Below, piece after piece: positions 12,149 to 23,330 of a DNA stretch of 64,000 nucleotides. A program made the position numbers and the translations under genes. Below the pieces are notes generated by a model, which was not told the origin of the DNA, did not search any database, and saw nothing but the letters and a program-made list of their open reading frames with translations. The stretch is from positions 1,079,001 through 1,143,000 of the forward strand of contig NC_041782.1 in the NCBI RefSeq assembly GCF_900090045.1, in the 5' to 3' direction. Each line of letters starts with the position of its first letter. Positions within the stretch are counted from its first letter, which is position 1. This stretch comes from Plasmodium malariae (Eukaryota > Apicomplexa > Aconoidasida > Haemosporida > Plasmodiidae).

Positions 12149-12365
12149 AGAAGAAATAAAAGAAAAAAAAAAAAAAAAAAGAGTAGGAGAGAGGAGTGGA
12201 GGAAAGAATAATAATGTAGTAATAATTATATATTCTTTGATTAATAATTACACACATAAATCGAGAAGGTCTTTTCTTCCCATAACGTGAGATCATCTAT
12301 TCCATTTTTAGAAAATTGTAATTCTACTTTCATTTTATTTCGATGATTATACCTATTCTGTTATA

Positions 12366-12605
12366 TTTTGCTTATTTTACATATTTTGCTATATTTTGCA
12401 TATTTTGCTTATTTTACATATTTTGCTATATTTTGCATATTTTACGTATTTTGCTATATTTTGCATATTTTACGTATTCTGCTATATTTTGCATATTTTA
12501 CGTATTCTGCTATATTTTGCATATTTTACGTATTCTGCTATATTTTGCATATTTTACGTATTCTGCTATATTTTGCATATTTTACGTATTCTGCTATATT
12601 TTGCT
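12366..12605. repeat. 28-bp tandem repeat, about eight copies
   Basis: The core is TATTTTGCATATTTTACG followed by TATTCTGC, with the first copies diverged (CTTATTTTACA). The array is about 240 bp. The open frames across it read as Tyr-Phe-Ala-Tyr or Cys-Ile-Phe repeats in all three plus frames and are not genes. Confidence 0.9.
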
Positions 12606-13974
12606 CCATTTTTCCTCATTTTACTTTTTTTTTTTTTTTAGAAGAAATACTGAAGTATAGTAAACGAGGGGGACTTTCTATAACTCCTACTTATGCACCA
12701 ATATGCGAAGATAAGCATTTTTAATGATTTTGTTTTTTTCTTTTTATTTTTTCTTCTCTTTTACTGCTCTCTTTTTTTTTTTTTTTTTTTTGTCTATTTT
12801 GAAATTACGCATTTAGTCAAGCAATTATAGGTTTATGATATTGTGGTATCTTTTACACATAACTAATCATATTTTTCATAAGGGTGTATTTCCAGGCGAA
12901 TAGATTTATTACTGCGTTCTTGAAATATTTATTCGCATTATTGATAGAAGCTATTTTTTATTTTTGTTATATATAGCAGTTTATTCAAAACTTTGCCCTA
13001 GTTCACTAGCCTTTTCACAGCATATATATATGTACATGTAGCTGCATATATATAGCTACATATGTTAATGTAGATCGACGAGAATTATAACAATGGAAAA
13101 ATTGTTTTTCCATTATAGTTTCTTTTTGATGAGACTGTTTTGTGCTATATTTCTTTTAAACCGTTAACAATTTTTCAGAGGTCTTCTTTTTTTTTTTTTT
13201 TTTTTAATATGTATAGGAATTATAACACATCAAAATAACAATGATCTTATTTAATATTTTTTTAATAGTTTTTAAATTATAAGAAAATGCACATCTCACA
13301 TATTTGTAACATGAACATACACAAAAATAAATAAACAAATAAATACATACACCTGTATATGTTGCATTTGCAATGTTTATATATAAAAGCTTGAAAGGAT
13401 ATTTATATTTGTTTTATTCCAGAAAAGAGTTATGTATGTTGTTGGATAGGTATTTCTATTTGTTACTCGCTGTGCTTTTTAAAAAAATTTTATTATACCA
13501 TATTACTTAGCTGATAGTTCCTTTTATTTTTCCTTTCCTGTTTTTCCAATTTTTGTAATTTTTGAAATTTTTCAATCTTTTCAATTTTTTCAACCTTTTC
13601 AATTTTTTCAACCTTTTCAATCTTTTCAATCTTTTCAATTTTTCCATTTTTTTCTATTTCATGTTCCAAATAGAAAAATTACGTATTTCTTATAATTTGA
13701 CGCGCGCTAATTGTGGTTAAGCACACATGTATGATATGGAAAGATTACATACAAGCAAAAAGTCGTGCAGACTGAATGAAGCTTGTACAGTTTTGTTTAG
13801 TAAAAAAATAAAAAATGAAATATATGAAATATTTTAATTTATAATATGTTGTGAAGCACACCAAATTTTTTTTTTTTCTTTTTTTGGTACAAAAAATTGT
13901 TCGGCTTTTTTTGGCTGTGACATAGACTTGATATCTTTTTATTTTATTATATATTTTAACATTTTATTATATTT

Positions 13975-14110
13975 TAATATTTTTAATTTTTAATATTTTT
14001 AATTTTTAATATTTTTAATTTTTAATATTTTTAATTTTTAATATTTTTAATTTTTAATATTTTTAATTTTTAATATTTTTAATTTTTAATATTTTTAATT
14101 TTTTTTTTTT
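13975..14110. repeat. TAATATTTTTAATTTT tandem repeat
   Basis: About seven copies of an 18-bp all-AT unit, ending in a T run. No coding potential. Confidence 0.9.
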
Positions 14111-14269
14111 TGTTGTTCATTTTTGGGGTATAAATTCTCACTTCCCATTTATGCGAAAATGAAATCCCTACTTTAGATTTTTGTTAATATAAAATGGAAC
14201 AATTTATCGTCCTTGTTATATTTATATGTAACGAGTTATAATAATATGTAAAAGAAATTTTTATTTCCT

Positions 14270-14578
14270 TTCTTCCTTTTTTCCTTTCTTCCTTTTTTCC
14301 TTTTTTCATTTTTTCCTTTTTTCATTTTTTCATTTTTTTCATTTTTTCATTTTTTCATTTTTTCATTTTTTATTTTTCATTTTTTCATTTTTTCATTTTT
14401 TCATTTTTTCATTTTTTCATTTATTTATTTTTTCCTTTTTTCATTTTTTCATTTATTTATTTTTTCATTTTTTCATTTTTTCATTTTTTCATTTTTTCAT
14501 TTTTTCATTTATTCATTTTTTCATTTATTCATTTATTCATTTTTTCATTTTTTCATTTTTTCATTTTTTTATTTTTCC
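14270..14578. repeat. CATTTTTT octamer/nonamer array upstream of the RAB3GAP2-like gene
   Basis: About 300 bp of CATTTTTT and CCTTTTTT units, ending 50 bp before the ATG at 14629. On the transcribed strand this is a long T-rich tract with regularly spaced C, so it is likely within the 5' UTR or nucleosome-depleted promoter. Confidence 0.85.
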
Positions 14579-14628
14579 CTTTTTCTCTTTTTTTTTTTTC
14601 TCAATGCCCAACTGAAAGCCGCGTAAAT

Positions 14629-16803
14629 ATGAGTAAAAATGACGCGAATAACAACAACGATTTAAATAATTACAAAAAGCAAAAGATGATTGAGGAGTCC
14701 AATAATTACTTGAAAACTTTATCACGTAAAAATGAAAGTAACAGTAGCATAAATTCGGAGAATTTAGAAAATGAGTCGTTAAGAGTTGAAGAAAGAAAGG
14801 AAAGTAGTAGTGATGATGAGCATCGAGTAGAAGGTGATAGTACACATAGTCTGAACGAAATGATTGAACTGGAGGAAGTGTTTACTCTTGAAATATTAGT
14901 AAAAATATTGAGTAAGATATTTTTAAAGGGTAACTATTGTATAACTAAAGATGATATTAACACAAAGAATTGTAAGGTGTTGATTTTTGAATCGAAATGT
15001 GATATATCATCAAATATGAAAATGAAAGAAAAAGGGGACGATGAGGATTTCATTAACATGGTTTTTTATTTTCAAAATAAAAATTATTTATTTTTTTTAA
15101 TATATTGTTTAAATAAAAAAAATATTGTCTATTTAAATTTTTTTAATCCTATATTAAATGAAAAAGAAACAATTGAATCATTGAATATATTTTTTATGAA
15201 TAATTATTTTCCACATATTATACTGGGCTTAAATAATGGAAAAGTGTTCTTATACAACCATGAAGGAATTTTATGTATGCAAAATAAATTTATTGATAAT
15301 AAAATTAAAATTATTATTATTGAACATCAAAAGGATTATATCTTATTTGTACATGAAAATAATACTATAGTAAACTCCAATATTTATATAATAAAACGGG
15401 CTTTGGAAAAAAATTCAAAAATATTGCCCTTTCATTACTTGTTTACTATAAATAAAAATATCAACATAAAGCATATACTATTAAGGTATGACAACACTCC
15501 AGAAGTTTTAAAAAAGGAGTTGTATTCTGTTTATAATATGGAAGATTTAATGCGCTATATACACGCTAACATAAATGTGAACATAAACGCACACATGAAT
15601 GTAGACATGAACGCAAATATGAACACAAATATGAATGCAAATATGAATGCAAACACGAACGCAAATATGAATGCAAACACGAACGCAAATATGAACGCAA
15701 ATATGAACGCAAATATGAACGCAAACATGAACTCAAACATGAACTCAAACATGAACTCAAACACGAACGCAAATATGAACGCAAATATGAACGCAAACAC
15801 GAACGCAAATATGAACGCAAACACAAACGTAAACGTACTTTCCAACATAAATGATAATGTGAATGCCTATCATATTAACAGTGATCATAGAAACGTTAAT
15901 TATATAGTGACGTCTAAAAATATGACTCTATCAATTCTTAATATAGTTAGACCAAACGCGCAAAATGACTTCTTAACGAAAAAAGAAAATTTTGGTACGT
16001 CTGAAAAGTTAAGTTCAAAAATTAATAATTTTTTAAAAAATATATTTACCAAGCGGAATGACCCGTCCTCTGCGGGTGTAATGGGTACGGGCTCTTCCCC
16101 TGCTGTGGCAGCGGAAGCGAGTGCAAGCAGTGGTAATAACAGTGGTAGTAACAACGGAAATAATAATAATAATAGTAACAATAATATCAGCAGCATCAAC
16201 AGCAGCATCAACAACAGCATTAACAACAGCATTAACAACAACATCGGTAGCAGTTATGGAAGCGGCATGATGGAGGTCCTCAACACAAATATTGTGCATT
16301 GCTTTAATGATTCGAAAAGGCAAATAATAGACATATGTGTATGTCCGTGGAATAGCAATTTACTCTTAGCCCTAGATAACTTGGGGAGGATATGTTTATT
16401 TAACGTATTAACATTAAATATTTTATACATGTGGAAAAGTTACCGATCTGCCTTTATGAGTTTTATACAAAAGAAAACAGTTAGAACTTATAACAATGAT
16501 AATTCTGAAAATGATTTTAATATGAAAGACATGAACTTAAATAGTGAAACATCCAATGATTTAATAAATAATAAATTTGATAAAGGCATTTTATTTTACC
16601 TAAAAACCAGAAATCTAATTGAAATCTGGGATTTAAAAACCATGCAAAGAATATATAGTGTGAGGACATATGAAAACCCAACCCTTTTTAAAATATTTTT
16701 CGTTGATCATGATGTACCGAAAAAAATTTATTTTTTTAACACTAATCTTCACGTATTTTTGATGAGCTCCAATTTTGAGTTGTTCTACTTAAAATGGAAA
16801 TGA
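14629..16803 (+). CDS. RAB3GAP2-like protein (Rab3GAP regulatory subunit N-terminal domain), 724 aa
   Basis: The C-terminal third matches the diagnostic end of the Rab3-GAP regulatory-subunit N-terminal beta-propeller. It has a [20 protein letters not shown] segment, then [32 protein letters not shown], and finally [14 protein letters not shown]. Animal RAB3GAP2 has the order SKR, DDFGRV, WKGYRDA, RGILEVW. The upstream half contains a further propeller-like hydrophobic segment, including [20 protein letters not shown] (about residues 195-215). Residues about 312-405 are a Met-Asn-Ala-Asn tandem insert and 500-545 a Ser/Asn/Gly insert. In other eukaryotes this subunit pairs with RAB3GAP1 and acts on Rab3 and Rab18. 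The much longer C-terminal half of the animal protein (about 1390 aa) is absent here. Assignment is by motif; function in Plasmodium is inference. Confidence 0.7.
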   Translation: MSKNDANNNNDLNNYKKQKMIEESNNYLKTLSRKNESNSSINSENLENESLRVEERKESSSDDEHRVEGDSTHSLNEMIELEEVFTLEILVKILSKIFLKGNYCITKDDINTKNCKVLIFESKCDISSNMKMKEKGDDEDFINMVFYFQNKNYLFFLIYCLNKKNIVYLNFFNPILNEKETIESLNIFFMNNYFPHIILGLNNGKVFLYNHEGILCMQNKFIDNKIKIIIIEHQKDYILFVHENNTIVNSNIYIIKRALEKNSKILPFHYLFTINKNINIKHILLRYDNTPEVLKKELYSVYNMEDLMRYIHANINVNINAHMNVDMNANMNTNMNANMNANTNANMNANTNANMNANMNANMNANMNSNMNSNMNSNTNANMNANMNANTNANMNANTNVNVLSNINDNVNAYHINSDHRNVNYIVTSKNMTLSILNIVRPNAQNDFLTKKENFGTSEKLSSKINNFLKNIFTKRNDPSSAGVMGTGSSPAVAAEASASSGNNSGSNNGNNNNNSNNNISSINSSINNSINNSINNNIGSSYGSGMMEVLNTNIVHCFNDSKRQIIDICVCPWNSNLLLALDNLGRICLFNVLTLNILYMWKSYRSAFMSFIQKKTVRTYNNDNSENDFNMKDMNLNSETSNDLINNKFDKGILFYLKTRNLIEIWDLKTMQRIYSVRTYENPTLFKIFFVDHDVPKKIYFFNTNLHVFLMSSNFELFYLKWK
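15590..15835 (+). repeat. In-frame (AAYATGAACGCA)n array coding Met-Asn-Ala-Asn
   Basis: A 12-bp coding tandem repeat within the RAB3GAP2-like gene, with ATG/ACG variants giving Asn-Met/Thr-Asn-Ala/Ser. The opposite strand stays open for 86-97 codons as an artefact. Confidence 0.9.
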
Positions 16804-16989
16804 TGATTTATCGCTTCCTATCTATAGCTTTGTTTTTAAGGTAAACATCTGCCTAAGTTGAGTTTCCTCCACTTTTCACACGAGTGAAGGATATGTGTAA
16901 CCTTGTTTTAATTACTCTTTTGACGTATCTCCGATTTGCGTAGATTTACAATTTTACATAAATATATAATGTGTATATTTATATAATAT

Positions 16990-17022
<33 letters not shown>

Positions 17023-17517
17023 TTATTTATTTATTTATTTTTTTTTTTTTCCACTTTTGTATGTAAATGTGGTTGACATTTTACTTTTTTTCGTCTAATT
17101 TGTATTACCATATAAAGAAAACAAAGAAAAAAACTTTGAAGGAAAACTTCTGAAATTTTACCTAAGTACAAGCTTAGAAGCCCAAATGGGTGCTCGATCA
17201 GAATATATATATATATATGAATATGTAAATATATACTTGCACAAATATACGTATATATGTATATACGCCAGTATATACGGCTTAATTTATGTGAGCTTAA
17301 TTTTAACATGAGGAACGGAACGATTTATGTTGACTACAGTGAGAGGTGTGCTGATATGTTGTATTTCGCCATTTCCCAAATAAATTACATCAAAGATTAT
17401 TTCATTAATAAAATATGTAATTTATTTCGCCCACGTAGTTGTATATATTCTATGTAGGAGTGAAAAGGGGGGAAGCAAAAAAAAAAAAAAAAAAAAAAAA
17501 AAGAAAAAGCACAAATT

Positions 17518-17548
<31 letters not shown>

Positions 17549-17708
17549 TACGTACTTATATAAATGTACATATATTTCTTTATATATGTATATATAAATA
17601 TATGAATATATGTGTACGAATAAGAGTGCGCAGTCAGCTTCTTTTTTTGATATATATAGATATATATATATAGTTCACTAAATAAAAATAGCATATATTC
17701 TGAGTTCG

Positions 17709-17740
<32 letters not shown>

Positions 17741-18063
17741 CTTTAAATTAAGATGTTAAAATTGAGTCAAAAAGATGTTCACGCATTTGTATTGAAGTTA
17801 ATTTTATACATATATAAACAACCACATATATATGCACATATGCGTATAAATGTATATACATATATGTTTGTACATGCACATACAGCCTAATGGACGTTCG
17901 AACTTTGGTTTAAGCTAATTATACTGAAAACTATATAGACGCACTGAATGGAGGGGAGTTTACACCTATGAATAAAAACAATTATTCTTTTTACATGGAA
18001 TGATGATAAAGATGATCAACGTAATCAACGAGATCAATATGTTAATGATGAACGTACCTGTTC
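16804..18063. other. Intergenic, convergent gene ends
   Basis: The gap between the RAB3GAP2-like (+) and 4E-T-like (-) gene ends. It contains TA runs, A and T homopolymers (17477-17502, 17710-17736) and one short non-repetitive open frame, listed separately. Confidence 0.6.
17308..17457 (+). CDS. Possible small ORF, 49 aa (doubtful)
   Basis: From ATG 17308 the frame begins MRNGTIYVDYSERCADML and has mixed, non-repetitive composition (Cys, Asp, Glu, Arg), unlike the surrounding DNA. A GTAATT at 17417 could be a splice donor after INKI. I do not recognise it. It may be a micro-exon of an unannotated transcript or chance, and recalled gene order in related species leaves no room for a gene here. 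Confidence 0.2.
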   Translation: MRNGTIYVDYSERCADMLYFAISQINYIKDYFINKICNLFRPRSCIYSM

Positions 18064-21000
18064 CTATACGTTATGCTTTTCTTCTTTTCGGGGAACTATG
18101 ATGGTTTCATTCGTAGTGATGTCTGAGTCGGGTAATTTCGGACTATACTTATCTTTTTTTGAAAACTTCTTTTTGGTAAACTCATTGAAGGATTGTGGTC
18201 GATGTTGTTTCATGTACTGCTGAGAATTATATTGTTGTGAATGGTAGTTTGTGTATTTTCCGCTTTGGATACAGTTTTTTAAATTATTAAAATTCTTGTA
18301 ATTAATACCTACATTGTTAATGCTGCTATTGTCATTTATACCCATGCCACTACCGCTAACATTACCGCCAATATTACCGCCAATATTACCGCCAATATTA
18401 CCGCCAATATTACCGCCAACATTACCGCCAACATTACCGCCGATATTACCTCCAATACCGTTACCGATAATATCATTACTACCTCCATTTCCAATCTGAT
18501 TTTTGGATGCCGTTAGCAAAGATTTTAGGGAGTCTAGCACATTGCTCACTTTGGCATTTTGTATATTTTGCGTTATAGAGTTGTCAACTGTGTTGTAGAG
18601 TATTCTGTTATCATTATTATAATCATGCTCACTATCTAAACGTAACAAAGAATTAATTATAGGCGTAATATTGATATTTCCTTGCATACTGTTTTTGTTC
18701 TTATATGCATCCAGGTTATTGCAGGTAGGCGGCGGAGTCGTATTCGAGTTAGCGATGAAGCTACTTTTACTGTTTTGATTTATATTATAACTTACGTTAT
18801 GATTCACATTATGACCGATATTATGTCCTATGTTTCCGCTATAATTGATGCTGCTGAACGAATCATTCACAGGCATTTTGTTCATAAGAAGATACTCTAA
18901 GTTAATATTATTCCTGCTACCTTCATTCTTATAACTGTCAATGAAATTTTTTTTATACGTCTGATTATCCATAGAATAATACTTCTGATTCTGACTGTTC
19001 TTGTACAAATTATCATTATTAGCAAAATTGGAACTATTCATGTAATTGTTACGCCGTGCCATTTGTAACTCTAAGGCTTCTTGAGTATAGTCATTCGAAT
19101 TTAATGTGTTCAAAATTTCCATAATGTTTTTTCCACCTTCCTTTGGATACATATCTTTATGCGTTTCGTTATTATAACTGTTATAACTGCCTCCATAACC
19201 CCGAACATTATAATTGCCCCCAATGTTGTTATTACCACTGTCTTTTCCGCCTTCCCATGTAAAATCGTGAGTGATAGAGGTCCCTTCTACCTTTTTCTCC
19301 TTTCCTTCAACAATCTTACGCTCCTTAATCTTCGAAATTTGTTTCATCAGCAACTGCGCAACAGTGCTGCTAATTTGCTGCTGCTCACTCCGTCCAAATG
19401 CATCAAATTGTAGGTTAAAAATATGTTCATTCGTAGTATTACTACCATTCGCATTGACATTGGTATTTCCACTGATACTACCGCTCGCACCACCACTAGC
19501 ACAACCACTAGCACCACCACTGTTGTAATAGTATACATCCTTATCGTAATTTCTGCTTGGAATGGATGCAATTGGAACTACCTGACTTTTCCTTAAATCA
19601 AAATCTGCTTGCCTGTTTTTAGCATTACTGTTGATATTGCCATTACTGTTGATATTGCCATTGCTGTTGATATTGCCATTGCTGTTGACATTGCCATTGC
19701 TGTTGATATAACTATTACTGTTAATGCTACCAATGTTGTTGATATAACCATTACTTCTAATATTACAATCAATGTTATTATTAGTAGAATCATTGTTCAA
19801 ATATTTTATTATGTCCACATTTTCATTCACGTTAATACTGTTATTTTTGAACCACTTGGCAAAATTACTTTTTGTTAAATTCTCCTCCTCATTCTCTTTA
19901 AATATACTATAACTGTTATCATTAGTATTTAATTGATTTAATTTATTTAACTCATTAAATTTATTTAAATGATTTAATTTATTTAATTTATTTAACTGAT
20001 TTAACTGATTTAATTGATTTAACTGATTTAACTGATTTAACTGATTTAACTGATTTTTTATTTTTTCATTATTCTTGCAATACTTTTTTATATCACCTAA
20101 GGTAAATATATCACTACTATTTCGTTTTGCAAAATGTAAAGGAGCATAATCTCCATACTTATCTGTATCATTTCTCCTTACATTCATTATTCCAGGGAAT
20201 TCATGTAATCCTGAAAATTCGTTTTCCTTACTTACAATATTGACCCCTCTCTCGTACTTGCTCATTCCGCCTTTATTCTTATTACCATAGTTACTGTGAC
20301 TGTTGTAATTACCGTAATGGTAATAGTTACCATAGTTACCATTACTATTACTGTTAATGTTACTGTTATTGTGGTTATAGTTGGGACTTGTATGATACAC
20401 ATCTTGCACCGTCAAGTGCATCTTTCCCTCCCTATCGATATATATATTATTTACACACATGTTATAACAGCTATCATCTAAATTTTTAAAAACTTTGGCC
20501 TTATAATTATTCGTAGAATTTACAGAATAGCCCAAATGTTTACCATTACTATTATAACTATTACTATTATTATTGTTGTTACTATTACTATTACTATTGT
20601 TGTTACTATTACTATTATTATTGTTGTTACTATTACTATTATTATTGTTGTTACTATTACTGTCGTTATTGTTGTTACTATTATTATTGTTATTCCCCTG
20701 GGGGTTATCATCGCTGTATATATTTCTAACTCTCACACTACTGTTATGGAATATAATATTACTGTTTGTACAACTAGCCATGATACTCGCAGTTAATGCA
20801 TTTATGATACCACCCTCCGCACCATTCATAGTAGTATAATTATTCCTATCTCTATAATATTTATTTGACCCTGATCTTATACATTTATTTTCCTTTACAA
20901 AGCAGTTCTTATTTAATATTTCTTCTGTGTTATATTTATTTTCATCGCATTTTAAAAAACGTAATAATAATAACTCGTATCTATTATACTTTAAACATAC

Positions 21001-21420
21001 TTGTTTTTTGCTTTTTTTATTATAAACTATTTCATCTATATAATTGAAGTGTTCATCTTTTTCTCTATTATCTAAATTTAAATTTGTGCTATCATTTTTG
21101 CTTGTATCTTCTTCATCATGATGACCACGATGATCTGCACCATCACTACCTACATCCTCATAGCAATCATCATCGTAATAATAATAATGGTATAAGGGAA
21201 TATATGGATTGTAATATCTATCAAATATTACATCGGTGCTGATCGTACTTAATCTTTTATACTTGTAAATGTGCTTATACGTTAATTTATAAATAGTATT
21301 GTAACTTTTATATATTACATTCCCATTCTTATCAATTACACTATCACATGATGTGCTAACTGCGTTATTCAAACCGCGGTTGTCTATTATACAAATGTTT
21401 TTCAAGTCCTCCTTTTCCAT
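18064..21420 (-). CDS. Asn-rich protein with 4E-T (eIF4E-transporter) type motifs, 1118 aa
   Basis: A large low-complexity protein with poly-Asn (about 243-290), Asn-Gln-Leu repeats (about 456-499), GNINSN repeats (about 560-590) and IGGNIGGN repeats (about 1010-1040). Two short motifs stand out from this background. YNRYELL at residues 145-151 fits the eIF4E-binding consensus YXXXXL-hydrophobic. FAKWF at residues 520-524, in the context KSNFAKWFKNN, resembles the S-R-F-S-R-W-F and A-K-W-F blocks of animal eIF4ENIF1/4E-T. A KNIMEILNTL segment further on recalls the short helical motifs that bind decay factors. The motif order is that of 4E-T. If correct, this would be a cytoplasmic translational repressor and P-body component. 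Most of the chain is disordered, so the call rests on short motifs and is an inference. Start chosen at the first ATG; single exon. Confidence 0.5.
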   Translation of the reverse strand: MEKEDLKNICIIDNRGLNNAVSTSCDSVIDKNGNVIYKSYNTIYKLTYKHIYKYKRLSTISTDVIFDRYYNPYIPLYHYYYYDDDCYEDVGSDGADHRGHHDEEDTSKNDSTNLNLDNREKDEHFNYIDEIVYNKKSKKQVCLKYNRYELLLLRFLKCDENKYNTEEILNKNCFVKENKCIRSGSNKYYRDRNNYTTMNGAEGGIINALTASIMASCTNSNIIFHNSSVRVRNIYSDDNPQGNNNNNSNNNNDSNSNNNNNSNSNNNNNSNSNNNSNSNSNNNNNSNSYNSNGKHLGYSVNSTNNYKAKVFKNLDDSCYNMCVNNIYIDREGKMHLTVQDVYHTSPNYNHNNSNINSNSNGNYGNYYHYGNYNSHSNYGNKNKGGMSKYERGVNIVSKENEFSGLHEFPGIMNVRRNDTDKYGDYAPLHFAKRNSSDIFTLGDIKKYCKNNEKIKNQLNQLNQLNQLNQLNQLNQLNKLNKLNHLNKFNELNKLNQLNTNDNSYSIFKENEEENLTKSNFAKWFKNNSINVNENVDIIKYLNNDSTNNNIDCNIRSNGYINNIGSINSNSYINSNGNVNSNGNINSNGNINSNGNINSNAKNRQADFDLRKSQVVPIASIPSRNYDKDVYYYNSGGASGCASGGASGSISGNTNVNANGSNTTNEHIFNLQFDAFGRSEQQQISSTVAQLLMKQISKIKERKIVEGKEKKVEGTSITHDFTWEGGKDSGNNNIGGNYNVRGYGGSYNSYNNETHKDMYPKEGGKNIMEILNTLNSNDYTQEALELQMARRNNYMNSSNFANNDNLYKNSQNQKYYSMDNQTYKKNFIDSYKNEGSRNNINLEYLLMNKMPVNDSFSSINYSGNIGHNIGHNVNHNVSYNINQNSKSSFIANSNTTPPPTCNNLDAYKNKNSMQGNINITPIINSLLRLDSEHDYNNDNRILYNTVDNSITQNIQNAKVSNVLDSLKSLLTASKNQIGNGGSNDIIGNGIGGNIGGNVGGNVGGNIGGNIGGNIGGNIGGNVSGSGMGINDNSSINNVGINYKNFNNLKNCIQSGKYTNYHSQQYNSQQYMKQHRPQSFNEFTKKKFSKKDKYSPKLPDSDITTNETIIVPRKEEKHNV

Positions 21421-21517
21421 TTAAAATGAAAAGTAATAAAAAAAAAAAAAAGAAAAAAACAAAAAACAAAAAATTGCGCGCGAAAGAGACGGGAGGAGCA
21501 AAATCGTCCATATGCAC

Positions 21518-21549
<32 letters not shown>

Positions 21550-21709
21550 GTATGTGCTCACATATGTGCATCTACTGGTTGCATATATGTGTACGTACAT
21601 TTACATGCATATGATACATTTGCTTAATCCCGTTACACTTTTTCTAAATTCTAAATATAAATAATTTCTTTTAATTTATAATATGAGCTGGGTAAAATTG
21701 GTATACACA

Positions 21710-21775
21710 AAAATAAGGTCCTGAAGTGGGTCGAGTTGTCCGACTTTCGCACTCCTAGGGGAGTCTAATACATTC
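21710..21775. other. GC-richer patch with inverted repeats, possible structured RNA
   Basis: About 65 bp near 50% GC in DNA otherwise near 20%. It holds short complementary pairs: AGTG...CACT enclosing GTCG...CGAC, and ACTCC next to GGGAGT. It could fold into a small hairpin and might be part of a non-coding RNA or a promoter element of the 4E-T-like gene (its ATG is at 21420 on the minus strand). I cannot match it to a known RNA; box C/D or H/ACA signals are not convincing. Confidence 0.25.
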
Positions 21776-22030
21776 AAACTTCTACACATATAATACCAAT
21801 ATATATACTTGTACACGTACAGTGTGCATATACTTATATATACATATTACACCTTTAGTATGCACAAATTTCGAAAAAAAAAATTTTTCCCCTTTATTTC
21901 TGCCTTGTTTATGAAAATAAAGGTTCAGAATGAAGGAATTCTAAAAATCTATAACAGTTTCATTAAACAAAAAAAAAAAAAAAAAAAATACACAGTAAAT
22001 TGAAAAAAGCAAGAATAAAATAAATTAAAA

Positions 22031-22705
22031 ATGAGGTCTACTAACCTCACGACGCCGTATAATTTAAAAAAGGTTTTAGTAGGTGCATACACTCATGCAT
22101 ACAAATGCATAAACATGTACGTTAACATATACGTATATACACACGCAAATCCATACGCAGATACGTACGAAAACAAATACTTATATGTATACAAGTACTC
22201 AATTTGTAATTTACATATTAATGCGTTAAAAACTTTTGGCAAAATGAAAATAGGGGTGGAAAAAAAAAAAAAAAAATTAAATATCTATGCTTAAAATGAG
22301 TTTATAATTCATCATTCAACTGTGTTCCTATTAATAATATAATTTTTTTTTTTTTCTTCTCTTATATTTCCATTCTTACTCAACAGAACTGTTTTGATAA
22401 TTTTTATTTTATGCTTTTCCCTCGCGTCATATATCTTACTCAAATGCAAAATAATGATGAAATGGAAAAAAAAGGAAATAAGTACAAATATATATTCACG
22501 TATATGTATAAGTATATGTGTTAATGTAGCTGTAAACGTTGCTGTAAATGTTGCTGTAAATGTTTGTTCATATATGTCCTCACATGTGTAAGTATATGCA
22601 TATGTATATATGTATAAGTACATGTGAAAGCTTTGCAATATTGTGCAAATTCGATAATGTACACTATATTAAGATTAATATGGTCGTAATTGCGGCCGAT
22701 ATTTG

Positions 22706-22744
<39 letters not shown>

Positions 22745-23027
22745 GTATAAATATAATTATGTATGTATATAATTATGTATATGAATAATAGTGTATATGT
22801 AAAAATATGTATGTACGTATGTGTACAATTACTTGTATGCAATATTATATATATATGTGTATATGTATGTATATGTATATGTTTACGTATATGTGTACGT
22901 ATATGTGTACGTATATGTGTACGTATATGTGTACGTATATGTGTACGTATATGTGTACGTATATGTGTACGTATATGTGTACGTATATGTTTATGTGCAT
23001 ATAATATGCGTATACGTAGTGGCCTAA
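22031..23027 (+). CDS. Possible small four-exon gene, about 72 aa (tentative)
   Basis: Four segments can be joined with consistent phases. 22031-22072 begins MRSTNLTTPYNLKK and is followed by GTTTTA, or GTAGGT six bases on. 22387-22481, after CTCAACAG, begins NCFDNFYFMLFPRVIYLTQM. 22631-22704, after GTGAAAG, contains FAILCKFDNVHYIKINMVVI and is followed by GTAAAT. 23020-23027, after ATACGTAG, ends in TAA. These segments are non-repetitive while the DNA between them is microsatellite. The family is not recognised, and the donor of intron 1 and the tiny last exon are weak. The third intron would carry the 12-bp array at 22868. Recalled gene counts in P. vivax leave no annotated gene here, so this is either unannotated or chance. 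Confidence 0.25.
22868..22992. repeat. 12-bp tandem repeat GTATATGTGTAC
   Basis: About nine perfect copies of GTATATGTGTAC flanked by looser TATG repeats. It is open in five frames as dipeptide or tetrapeptide repeats, none of them a gene. Confidence 0.95.
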
Positions 23028-23199
23028 CAATGAAGTAGTAATCTAACACAAAAATGGGGTTATACTAATGGAAATGAGAAATAATTTTCTATTGTCACTA
23101 AAAAGATAAAGTACATTTATTTTTGTAGTCCATACAGCATAAATGAAAAGATGTGTTATTACATAATATTCTAAAATTGTAGGCACACATAAAATAAGC

Positions 23200-23330
23200 A
23201 AATAAATATGTAAATAAATATGTAAAAAAATATGTAAATAAATAAGTAAATAAATAAGTAAATAAATAAGTAAATAAATAAGTAAATAAATAAGTAAATA
23301 AATAAGTAAATAAATAAGTAAATAAATATA
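23200..23330. repeat. 12-bp tandem repeat AAATAAGTAAAT
   Basis: About ten copies of AAATAAGTAAAT with a TATG-containing variant at the left end. Minus-strand frames read Leu-Ile-Tyr-Leu or Phe-Thr-Tyr repeats. Confidence 0.95.

Larger units (their letters stand above)
12149..14628. other. Divergent intergenic region with three tandem arrays
   Basis: The space between the 303-aa (-) and RAB3GAP2-like (+) gene starts, presumably carrying both promoters. It contains the arrays listed at 12366, 13975 and 14270, T runs at 12770-12792 and 13187-13206, and TTTTCAA repeats at about 13555-13660. No exon-like segment is seen. Confidence 0.6.

Noticed and set aside
22741..23049. 102-codon His-Thr-Tyr-Ile frame
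   Set aside because: Translation of the 12-bp GTATATGTGTAC array, open in five frames.
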